Below, in pieces: positions 51,500-58,912 of a DNA stretch of 64,000 nucleotides. Source of the DNA: Pseudoflavonifractor sp. Marseille-P3106 (GTDB taxonomy: Bacteria; Bacillota; Clostridia; Oscillospirales; Oscillospiraceae). Position numbers and translations under genes: made by a program. The notes under the pieces were generated by a model. The model did no database searches. It was not told the origin of the DNA and saw only the letters and a list, made by a program, of their open reading frames with translations. Position 1 is the stretch's first letter, and each line of letters begins with the position of its first letter. Location: positions 248,001 through 312,000 of the forward strand of contig LT827125.1 in the NCBI GenBank assembly GCA_900169975.1, given 5' to 3'.

Positions 51500-51810
51500 T
51501 TCCTTCCTGTGAACTGCAGAAAATCCCGCAGCAATTTGTTCTCCATCTGCAAGCGCTGAATCTCATACGCCTGCTCTGCCACAATGTTTCTTGGTGCGGC
51601 ATCTTTCCTCGGTCGTCCTTTGGGCCGCGGAAGGATTCCGGTCTCCAGCTTGCGTTCTTTTCTCCGCTCACGCTCAAGCAGCCTTTTTACCACCTGCTTA
51701 TCATGAAAGCCGTAGTATTCTGCAACTTCTCGTTGGCTTTTCCCCTCTGCCAACATGGCCTTGATTGCTGGCAACAGTACTTGAACGTGTGTGTAGTTCC
51801 TTTTCTCCAT
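51496..51810 (-). CDS. IS3-family OrfA of copy 2
   Basis: A 104-residue DNA-binding subunit: MEKRNYTHVQVLLPAIKAML, helix-turn-helix (SQREVAEYYGFHDKQVVKRLL) and a zipper helix (EQAYEIQRLQMENKLLRDFLQ). Overlaps orfB by 4 bases. Confidence 0.9.
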   Translation of the reverse strand: MEKRNYTHVQVLLPAIKAMLAEGKSQREVAEYYGFHDKQVVKRLLERERRKERKLETGILPRPKGRPRKDAAPRNIVAEQAYEIQRLQMENKLLRDFLQFTGRK

Positions 51811-51891
51811 GACAAGACCCCCTGATATAGTTTATTTTCCTACATCAGGGGGCCTTTTGTCACTGTCCGTTTTTACTGGATCGGTTCAGGG

Positions 51892-54033
51892 TTAGCCTCT
51901 GCCCAGGCGTTTTTTTAGCCAAGTAAAGAATCCGTCGGACTCCGAGGTTGCCGGCGGCAGGACGGTGGAGGTCTCGGCTTGCTCCTGCAAAGCCTCCTGT
52001 AAAAATACTGCTTGGGCATCCACAGGAGCTTCGCCCTCGGGCCGGGGAATAGGCGACAAGCTTCCATCCGATCCGATGAGCCGGGCCTTCGTATTGTCTC
52101 TGCACAGCACTTCAATGTCGTGAGCCAGCTCCCGACGAACGCCAGGATCTAGGATCGGGCAGGCGATCTCCACCCGGCGCTGGGTATTGCGGGTCATGAA
52201 GTCGGCTGAGCCGATGTACATCCGTGCGTCCTCACCCGTTCCAAAGACAAAAACCCGTGGGTGTTCCAGAAAGCGTCCCACGATGGAAAAAACCCGGATA
52301 TGATCGGTGAGCCCGGGGACGCCGGGGCGCAGGCAGCAGATGCCCCGCACGTTCATCAGGACCCTGACCCCGGCCTGGCTGGCCTGGGCCAGCTTATCGA
52401 TCAGAACCCGGTCGGTGATGGAGTTCATTTTGAGAAAGAGAAAGCCCTTGCTGCCCTTGGCAATTTCCCCGTCCATGAGGCTGAGCAGGGTGGGGCGCAG
52501 GCTGTGGGGGGCGGCGAGCAGCAGGCGGTATTCTCCTTCCAGATTGCCGGTGGACAGGTCCTGAAAGAAAGCAGCGGCGTCGGAGCCGATGGCGGGGCTG
52601 GCTGTCATGAGGCAGAAATCGGTGTAGAGCTTCGCGGTCTTTTCATTGTAGTTGCCGGTGCCGATCTGGGTGATGCACTGCACCCGGCCCCGGTCCCGGC
52701 GGGTGATGAGACAGATCTTGGAATGGACCTTGTAGCCCTCGATGCCGTAGATGAGGGTGCATCCGGCCTCCTCCAGACGCTCTGCCCACTGGATGTTGTT
52801 CTGCTCATCGAAGCGGGCCCGCAGCTCCATGAGCACAGTGACGTCTTTGCCGTTCTCCGCCGCCGCCGCCAGATACTCCACCAGCTTTGCCTTGGAGGCC
52901 AGCCGGTAGATGGTAATTTTGATGGAGAGGACGTCCGGGTCGGAGGCCGCCTCCCGCACCAGACGAAGAAAAGGCTCCATGGAGTGGTAGGGGTAAAAGA
53001 GAAGAGCGTCCCGCCGGAGGATCTGTGGGATCATGGGTTCCGTTTGGGAGAGACCCGCGGGCCATCCGGGGGTGAAGGGAGGGTAGGTGAGCGCGGCCCG
53101 ACTCTCAGGCGGGAGCTTTGGCTCCAGGGCGTAGACATAGTCCAGAGAGAGGGGGGCCTTGGAGTGAAAGACGCGCTCTTCGTCCAGCCCCAGGCGCTGG
53201 CGGAGGCAGAGCAGGGTTCCCGGTGCCAGTTCCCCCTGATATTCCAGCCGCACCGGCGCCAGCCGGGCCCGTTTCTTCAATACCCGCTTCATGTGCTGGC
53301 GAAAATCGTCCTCTGCCTCACTGTCCTCGTCCTCTGGAGAAATATCGGCATTCCGGGTGACGGAGACCACCGCCCGGGCCCCCACGGAGTAGCTGTCGAA
53401 GAGCTCGTGGGCGAAGGTGAGCACCACCTGTTCGGTCAGTACGTAGCGCAGGCCCCGTTCTTCCAGCTGCAGAAAAGGGGGCAGAGACCGGGGAATGGGC
53501 ACCAGGCCCAAATACTCTTTTCCGTCCCGTTTGAGGGACAGAGCCACATTGAGCTGTTTGGTGGGCAGGTGGGGAAATGGGTGGTGGGCGTCCACTACCA
53601 GGGGGGAGAGAATGGGGGAGACACTGTCCCGGAAAAAGCGCTCCACCTGACGGCGCTCCCGGCCATCCAGCTCACTCCACTCCAGATTGCAGACGTTGCA
53701 GGCCCGCAGCCGCTTCTCCAGGGCAAGAAACAGTTTGTCCCGGCGGCGGTAGAGAGGCGGTACGGCCTGAAAGACGGCGGCGAGCTGCTGGGCGGGGGTG
53801 AGCCCGCTCTTGTTGTCCACATGGGGCTCTTTGATGAGGGCCATGTCCCCGATGCTCCCCACCCGGATCATGAAGAACTCATCCAGATTGCTGGTGAAGA
53901 TGGCGGCAAACTTAAGCCGCTCGAAGAGGGGGACTGTCTCGTCCCAGGCTTCTTCCATCACCCGCTCATTGAATTTGAGCCAGGAGAGCTCCCGCTCCTG
54001 GGTGTAACGAGTGTCTACCTCATCCCGCCTGGA
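51892..54033 (-). CDS. ppk1: polyphosphate kinase 1
   Basis: About 713 residues from MSRRDEVDTRYTQERELSWLKFNERVMEEA. N-domain with FAAIFTSNLDEFFMIRVG and DAHHPFPHLPTKQLN; head domain; PLD-like catalytic domains with YRLASKAKLVEYL, the phospho-accepting His in EGYKVHSKICLI, the second motif in VFGTGEDARMYIGSADFM, and TQRRVEIACPILD. It makes polyphosphate from ATP. It overlaps ppx by 14 bases, so both are co-expressed. Its terminator has been opened by the IS just after the stop codon. Confidence 0.96.
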   Translation of the reverse strand, partial: SRRDEVDTRYTQERELSWLKFNERVMEEAWDETVPLFERLKFAAIFTSNLDEFFMIRVGSIGDMALIKEPHVDNKSGLTPAQQLAAVFQAVPPLYRRRDKLFLALEKRLRACNVCNLEWSELDGRERRQVERFFRDSVSPILSPLVVDAHHPFPHLPTKQLNVALSLKRDGKEYLGLVPIPRSLPPFLQLEERGLRYVLTEQVVLTFAHELFDSYSVGARAVVSVTRNADISPEDEDSEAEDDFRQHMKRVLKKRARLAPVRLEYQGELAPGTLLCLRQRLGLDEERVFHSKAPLSLDYVYALEPKLPPESRAALTYPPFTPGWPAGLSQTEPMIPQILRRDALLFYPYHSMEPFLRLVREAASDPDVLSIKITIYRLASKAKLVEYLAAAAENGKDVTVLMELRARFDEQNNIQWAERLEEAGCTLIYGIEGYKVHSKICLITRRDRGRVQCITQIGTGNYNEKTAKLYTDFCLMTASPAIGSDAAAFFQDLSTGNLEGEYRLLLAAPHSLRPTLLSLMDGEIAKGSKGFLFLKMNSITDRVLIDKLAQASQAGVRVLMNVRGICCLRPGVPGLTDHIRVFSIVGRFLEHPRVFVFGTGEDARMYIGSADFMTRNTQRRVEIACPILDPGVRRELAHDIEVLCRDNTKARLIGSDGSLSPIPRPEGEAPVDAQAVFLQEALQEQAETSTVLPPATSESDGFFTWLKKRLGRG

Positions 54034-54949
54034 CATCGCGGCCCCCCTTTCCCATGACGCAGCACAGCAGATAGCCCTCCCGGACACCCTGAGCGCTGAC
54101 TGAGACGGTCTCCACTCCGTGGATCTTGATGACGGTGTTGAGGATGATCAGGCCGGGGAGGAAGGTGTGGACCCGGTCGGGGGCGGAGCGGAGGATCTGG
54201 CGCAGAGTGGATTTGTCGCCTTTTTTCAACAGGTGGTAGAGCTCCCGGATCTCCTCGGCGGAGAGAAGGCGTCCGGGGGCCCCGCCGTTGAGATCATCGC
54301 AGAGCTTGCCCACAGCCCGGATGGTTCCGCCCACACCCAGGAGATGAGGGAAGGAAGTACAGTCGTCACAGCCTGCCCGGCTCAGTTCCTGCCGGACTTG
54401 CTGTCGGATGCGCTTGGCCTCCTCCGGAGTGGGGAAAAGCCCGGAGACAAACTGAGTGTACAGAGAGAGGGAGCCCATGGGCAGGCTGCGCCCGGACCGG
54501 ATGGCGCCGTTTTCATAAGCCACCAGCTCAGTGGAGCCGCCGCCGATGTCGGCCAGCAGCCCGGTGTGTTCCGGCTGCCGGGAGGCACTGAGAGCGCCCC
54601 GGAAGGAGAGCACGGCCTCCTCGGCACCGGAGATGACTTCCAGTGCCACGCCGGTCTCCGACCGTATGACGTCCACGGCTTCCTCGGTGTTTGAGATGTT
54701 TCGCAGAGAGGCGGTGGCGAAGGCGTGAAATTCAGAGATCCCCAGATTCTCCAGCAGGATCCGAAAGCTCAGAAGGACCCGGCAGGCGACCCGGATGCCC
54801 TCCGGGGAGAGCACTCCCTCTTTTACATAGCCGGCCAGACCGGCCATTTCTTTTTTGTTGAGCAGAAGCCGAAAACCGGCTTCATCATACTGAAAAATAG
54901 ACAGACGCATGGTGTTGGAGCCCACGTCCGCAATTCCACAAGTGGCCAT
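54020..54949 (-). CDS. ppx: exopolyphosphatase / GppA-family phosphatase
   Basis: About 309 residues from MATCGIADVGSNTMRLSIFQYDEAG (GGGAGGG upstream). Actin-like ASKHA fold with phosphate-1 DVGSNTMRL, phosphate-2 LLADIGGGSTELVAYENG, SLPMGSLSLYTQFV, and HLLGVGGTIRAVGKL. It releases phosphate from polyphosphate or cleaves pppGpp. It forms a two-gene operon with ppk1, with both synthesis and breakdown under one promoter. The short length means it lacks the C-terminal HD domain. Confidence 0.93.
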   Translation of the reverse strand: MATCGIADVGSNTMRLSIFQYDEAGFRLLLNKKEMAGLAGYVKEGVLSPEGIRVACRVLLSFRILLENLGISEFHAFATASLRNISNTEEAVDVIRSETGVALEVISGAEEAVLSFRGALSASRQPEHTGLLADIGGGSTELVAYENGAIRSGRSLPMGSLSLYTQFVSGLFPTPEEAKRIRQQVRQELSRAGCDDCTSFPHLLGVGGTIRAVGKLCDDLNGGAPGRLLSAEEIRELYHLLKKGDKSTLRQILRSAPDRVHTFLPGLIILNTVIKIHGVETVSVSAQGVREGYLLCCVMGKGGRDVQAG

Positions 54950-55048
54950 GATCGAAAGGCCCTCCCTCAAAGGATAGTGTTCCATTATTTTATGCCTCTT
55001 CTGCGAAAAAAACAACGGCAGTTACAAAGACTTTACAAAAAAGCCACC

Positions 55049-55064
55049 TGCAAGGAACCTTGCA
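55049..55064. promoter_or_regulatory. inverted repeat over the corA -35 box
   Basis: TGCAAGG and CCTTGCA with a 2-base spacer, overlapping the -35 hexamer of the corA promoter in the region shared with ppx. Looks like an operator. Confidence 0.45.
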
Positions 55065-55088
55065 ATTCTTCGCTGGGTAAACTATAAT
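55060..55088 (+). promoter_or_regulatory. sigma-A promoter of corA
   Basis: TTGCAA and TATAAT separated by 17 bases, about 60 bases before the corA start. Confidence 0.75.
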
Positions 55089-55146
55089 GAACACAGTTGT
55101 CAAAACAGCCCCAACCGGGCGGAAAAGAGAAGAGGGGGCGGGGGCC

Positions 55147-56070
55147 ATGCTCTCCATCCGCAAAACCATAGACGGAAAAATGACCGCAGTGAAGGAGATC
55201 CAGGAGGGATGCTGGATCAACCTCATCAGCCCGACAGAGGCGGAGCTGGCGCGGGTCTCCCAGGCGCTGGAGGTGGACCAGACCTTTCTGCGGGCGGCGC
55301 TGGACGAGGAGGAGACTTCCCGGGTGGACTCCGATGACGGACAGACCCTGATCATCATCGACCTCCCCTCTGCCGAGGGGAGCGATCCGGTGCTCTATTC
55401 CACGCTTCCCCTGGGCATCCTGGTGACGGAAAACCATATCGTCACCGTCTGCACCCGGGAGAGCTCCATTCTCCAGGATTTTGAAAATGGGCTTATCAAG
55501 GCGGCCCAGACCCAGAAAAAGACCCGGTTCATCTTCTATATCCTTCTCCAGGTGGCCAAACGGTATCTCTACTATCTGCGGCAGATCGACAAGCTGTACA
55601 ATCACATGGAGCGCCAGCTCTATAAGTCGCAGAGGAACAAGGAACTGATCCAGCTCCTGGATCTGGAGAAGTCTCTGGTCTACTTCAACACGTCCCTGAA
55701 GGCCGATGAAGTGACGCTGGAGAAGATCCTCCGGGGCCGCATCCTGCCGCTTTACGAGGAGGATCAGGAGCTGCTGGAGGATGTGCTCATCGAAGTGCGG
55801 CAGGCCATCGAGATGACAGGAATCTACTCCTCCATCATCTCAGGTATGATGGACGCCTTTGCCAGCGTGATCTCCAACAACCTGAACGTCATTATGAAGG
55901 TGCTGACCTCCATCACTATTCTGCTCACGATCCCCAACATCGTGTTTGGATTTTACGGAATGAATGTGGCCGGTCTGCCGATGGACCGGTTCTGGTGGTT
56001 CCCTCTGGCGCTCACCGCCGTCATTGTGGCTGTGATCGCGGTGATCCTGAAGGGAAAGGATCTGTTCTAG
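55147..56070 (+). CDS. corA: CorA-family divalent cation transporter
   Basis: About 307 residues starting MLSIRKTIDGKMTAVKEIQEG. A soluble N-domain (to about 235) with a long stalk helix is followed by two membrane helices with the YGMNVAG signature between them. This is the CorA Mg2+/Co2+ channel fold, a pentamer. The Met at 55147 fits the family length; the ATG at 55087 would add 20 residues from the leader. It is divergent from ppx, sharing a 200-bp region with an inverted repeat. Confidence 0.93.
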   Translation: MLSIRKTIDGKMTAVKEIQEGCWINLISPTEAELARVSQALEVDQTFLRAALDEEETSRVDSDDGQTLIIIDLPSAEGSDPVLYSTLPLGILVTENHIVTVCTRESSILQDFENGLIKAAQTQKKTRFIFYILLQVAKRYLYYLRQIDKLYNHMERQLYKSQRNKELIQLLDLEKSLVYFNTSLKADEVTLEKILRGRILPLYEEDQELLEDVLIEVRQAIEMTGIYSSIISGMMDAFASVISNNLNVIMKVLTSITILLTIPNIVFGFYGMNVAGLPMDRFWWFPLALTAVIVAVIAVILKGKDLF

Positions 56071-56071
56071 G

Positions 56072-56117
56072 CAAAAAAGCTGCCCGCCGGTCGAATTCGA
56101 TCGGCGGGCAGTTTTTT
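56072..56117. terminator. bidirectional terminator between corA and the S41 gene
   Basis: CTGCCCGCCG and CGGCGGGCAG pair, with A6 before and T6 after; the loop is itself partly palindromic (TCGAATTCGA). Confidence 0.9.
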
Positions 56118-56123
56118 CTGTAG

Positions 56124-58037
56124 TTATGCCGGGAGAATATCCACATAGGACAACAGCCGGTAGAGGGTGTAGGCCGCCTCGTCCCGGGTGGTGGCGGCAG
56201 TGGGAGCAATCTCTCCGGCGTCAGCCCAGAGCAGGGTGATGGTGTTTCCGAGATAGCCCTTCTGGCTGTAAGACATCAGCCAGGCGGAGGCCTTGGACCA
56301 GTCGGCGTAGTGCATCAGGCCCACCACATTGTAGGAGCCGTCGGGAGCCTCCTGAGCGGTGTTGTAGAGATGCATATTCAGCCGCTGGGCCAGACGGCCC
56401 ATGATGGTGATAAACTGTTGGTGGTCAATGGTGTCCTCGGGGCGGAAGGAGCCGTCCCCGGTGCCGGTGACCAGCCCCAGATTGGACAGGGCGGTGACGG
56501 CAGGGGAGTACCAGGCCTCGGGGGAGACATCAGTATAGGGACTTTTGTTTTCGGGCACCCGGCAGTTGAGGGCAGAGGCCAGCAGCTGGCACAACTCGGC
56601 CCGGGTGAGGGTGTCCGAGGGATGAAAGTCTCCGTCGTCCTTGCCGCTGATGAGTCCGTAGGTCTTGAGAACGCTCAGGGGGGTGAGGTAGTCGGAGTCC
56701 TCCTGGTCGGGAAAGACCGGGGCCTGGTAGGTCAGGCCGACGCGCTGGGCCACCGCAGAGGCCGAAGAACGGGTCCAGCCGCCGCTGCCGTTGGACAGCC
56801 AAAGGTCTTTGTTGTCTGGTACGGCGTTCAAAAGGGCCTGAAAGGCATCCCGGTAGTCGGTGCCGGCGGCGGTGGATAGGTCTATGTACCACTGCCAGTC
56901 CAGATCGAGACGCAGGGTGTTTTGGTTGTTTCCCTTGGGATCGGCCCCAGCCAGCAGATAGGCAATGTCGGCGGTGTAAGACGGATCTACCAGCAGATCG
57001 GGGATGACGCCCACTTGGTCGGTGGTGTTTCCGGCGGGGGAATAGAACCGGTGAGAGGTGATCTTTATGGCGTCTCCGTCGGCAAAAAAATCGGGCATGC
57101 TGTCCTCATCCAGCACGGATTGTGCCACGCCCTTTCCGAAAGTGCGGGTGCCCACCACGATGCCTGCTCCCCGGTCCCGGATGGCAGAGGCAAAAATTTC
57201 AGAGGCGCTGGCAGTATAGGAGTCCACCAGGACGATGACCGGGTAAAGAGTGAGGCTCTCCTCCTTGTGGTAGTAGGCGCCATATTCGCCCTCTCCATCC
57301 CGGAGGTAGGCCATTTCGCCGACTCCGGTGAACAGCCCGGCAGCCTCGGTAGCGGCCTCGGTGACACCGCCGGTGTTGGACCGCAGATCTACGATCCAGG
57401 CGGTGGCCTGATCCTTGTAGGCTGTGATGCCCTCCCGGAAGTGGCCCACCGTCTCGTTGCCGAAGGTGGTGCAGCGGATGTAGCCGATATGTCCGTCCAG
57501 CAGCTCGGTGGTGGTGGCGGGGATGACGATCATCTTGCGGGTGAGGACGGCGGTGGCCTCCTGACCGTCCCGGCGGTAGACGAGCTTTACCTGGGTGCCC
57601 TCTTTGCCCTGGATCCAGCCGGTGACAGTGTTGGAGTCCTGGCCCAGCACCGAGTGGCCGTCCACCTGGAGAATGAGGTCCCCGCCCCGCAGCCCCGCCT
57701 CTAAAGCGGGAGAGGCGTCCAGGACCCGGTCAAGGAGCAGGCCCTCCTCCGTGACGGTGAACACTACGCCGATACCCACCAGGGAGGCATCGGACATGCT
57801 GGCGTTAAAGCGCTGGTATTCCTCGGGAGTGAAATACTGGGTGTAGGGATCGCCGAGGGCTTCGATCATATCTGAAATGGAGGGCTGGTTCAAAACCGCC
57901 TCCGGAACGCTGTCCACATAAAACTGCTGAAGGAGAGAGCCGGCCTGCTCCGGGGTGAGCGCCCGGGCCGCGGGGACCAAAAGGAGCGTGAGAGAACAGG
58001 CGGCCGCGGTCAGCCGGGGGAGAAGTATTTTTTTCAT
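56124..58037 (-). CDS. S41 carboxy-terminal processing protease with SLH domains
   Basis: A 637-residue exported protein with signal peptide (MKKILLPRLTAAACSLTLLLVPAARA). A CtpA-type N-domain and a PDZ domain (GIGVVFTVTEEGLLLDRVLDAS, GLRGGDLILQVDGHSV) are followed by the protease core with Ser in VLVDSYTASASEIFASAI and Lys in VGTRTFGKGVAQSVL. Three SLH-like repeats end the protein (GLISGKDDGDFHPSDTLTRAELCQLLASAL and others). It is a wall-attached peptidase. Fusion of CtpA to SLH is known in this group. Confidence 0.92.
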   Translation of the reverse strand: MKKILLPRLTAAACSLTLLLVPAARALTPEQAGSLLQQFYVDSVPEAVLNQPSISDMIEALGDPYTQYFTPEEYQRFNASMSDASLVGIGVVFTVTEEGLLLDRVLDASPALEAGLRGGDLILQVDGHSVLGQDSNTVTGWIQGKEGTQVKLVYRRDGQEATAVLTRKMIVIPATTTELLDGHIGYIRCTTFGNETVGHFREGITAYKDQATAWIVDLRSNTGGVTEAATEAAGLFTGVGEMAYLRDGEGEYGAYYHKEESLTLYPVIVLVDSYTASASEIFASAIRDRGAGIVVGTRTFGKGVAQSVLDEDSMPDFFADGDAIKITSHRFYSPAGNTTDQVGVIPDLLVDPSYTADIAYLLAGADPKGNNQNTLRLDLDWQWYIDLSTAAGTDYRDAFQALLNAVPDNKDLWLSNGSGGWTRSSASAVAQRVGLTYQAPVFPDQEDSDYLTPLSVLKTYGLISGKDDGDFHPSDTLTRAELCQLLASALNCRVPENKSPYTDVSPEAWYSPAVTALSNLGLVTGTGDGSFRPEDTIDHQQFITIMGRLAQRLNMHLYNTAQEAPDGSYNVVGLMHYADWSKASAWLMSYSQKGYLGNTITLLWADAGEIAPTAATTRDEAAYTLYRLLSYVDILPA

Positions 58038-58143
58038 GGCATTGCCTCCAATGGAAGATTGTCCTCATTGTAGTCCAAAACGCCTCCGGGCACAATGGCT
58101 GGAGGCGTTTTGTCATCCTTTTGTCATTTTTCTGAAAAAGTGG

Positions 58144-58896
58144 TTACAGAAGGAGCAGGGAGACCGGGCAGTGGTCGCTGCCGTCCATGTCGGTATGGAT
58201 GGAGGCGTCCTCGATGCGTGGGCGGAGCCGGTCGGAGGTGAGGAAATAGTCGATGCGCCACCCGGCGTTGTTTTCTCGGGCGTGGAAACGATAGCTCCAC
58301 CAGGAATAGGCTCCGGTGAGGTCCGGATGGAGCCAGCGGAAGGTGTCGGTAAAGCCGCTGGCGAGCAGTTGGGAGAACTTCTCCCGCTCCTGGTCGGAGA
58401 AGCCGGGATTGCCCCGGTTGGATTTCGGATTTTTCAGGTCGATCTCCTGGTGGGCCACATTGAGGTCGCCGCACACCACCACCGGCTTCTTTTGATCCAG
58501 CGTCAGCAGGTAGTCCCGAAAGGCGTCCTCCCACGCCATGCGGTAATCCAGCCGCTTCAGACCGTCCTGGGCGTTGGGGGTATACACCGTCACCAGATAG
58601 AAGTCCTCAAATTCCACCGTGATGGAGCGTCCCTCTCCCACGTGGTCCGGGTCATCGATGTCGTAGGAGACCGACAGGGGAGGGACGCGGGTAAAGACGG
58701 CGGTGCCGGAGTAGCCCTTCTTTTCCGCCGAGTTCCAGAACTCCTGATACCCGGGCAGATCCAGATCGGCCTGGCCGGGCTGCATCTTGGTCTCCTGCAG
58801 ACAAAACACATCGGCGTCCAGCGCAGAAAAGTGCTCCAGAAACCCTTTTTTCAGGCAGGCCCGCAGGCCGTTGACGTTCCAGGATACCAGTTTCAT
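58144..58896 (-). CDS. xth: exodeoxyribonuclease III (AP endonuclease)
   Basis: A 250-residue protein from the ATG at 58896 (MKLVSWNVNGLRACLKKGF). Xth/ExoA motifs: VFCLQETKMQPGQ (Glu), VTVYTPNAQDGLKRL, VCGDLNVAHQEIDL (Asp/Asn), and DGSDHCPVSL (His). Repairs abasic sites in DNA. Confidence 0.96.
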   Translation of the reverse strand: MKLVSWNVNGLRACLKKGFLEHFSALDADVFCLQETKMQPGQADLDLPGYQEFWNSAEKKGYSGTAVFTRVPPLSVSYDIDDPDHVGEGRSITVEFEDFYLVTVYTPNAQDGLKRLDYRMAWEDAFRDYLLTLDQKKPVVVCGDLNVAHQEIDLKNPKSNRGNPGFSDQEREKFSQLLASGFTDTFRWLHPDLTGAYSWWSYRFHARENNAGWRIDYFLTSDRLRPRIEDASIHTDMDGSDHCPVSLLLL

Positions 58897-58912
58897 GATG
58901 AGAGACCTCGTT

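Larger units (their letters stand above)
50581..51888 (-). mobile_element. IS3-family insertion sequence, copy 2 (1308 bp)
   Basis: Right end (reversed) TGAACCGATCC...AACGGACAGTGACAAAAGGCCC; left end TGCACTGCCCC...ACGGACAGAACAAAAG. These match copy 1's ends imperfectly. A 3-bp GGG duplication flanks it (50578-50580 and 51889-51891). It contains orfA (intact) and orfB (frameshifted). Sequence differs from copy 1 at many positions, so it is a related but distinct IS or a much older copy. Confidence 0.9.

Noticed and set aside
52261-54057. A 598-codon plus-strand frame
   Set aside because: Antisense to ppk1, which has all its catalytic motifs.
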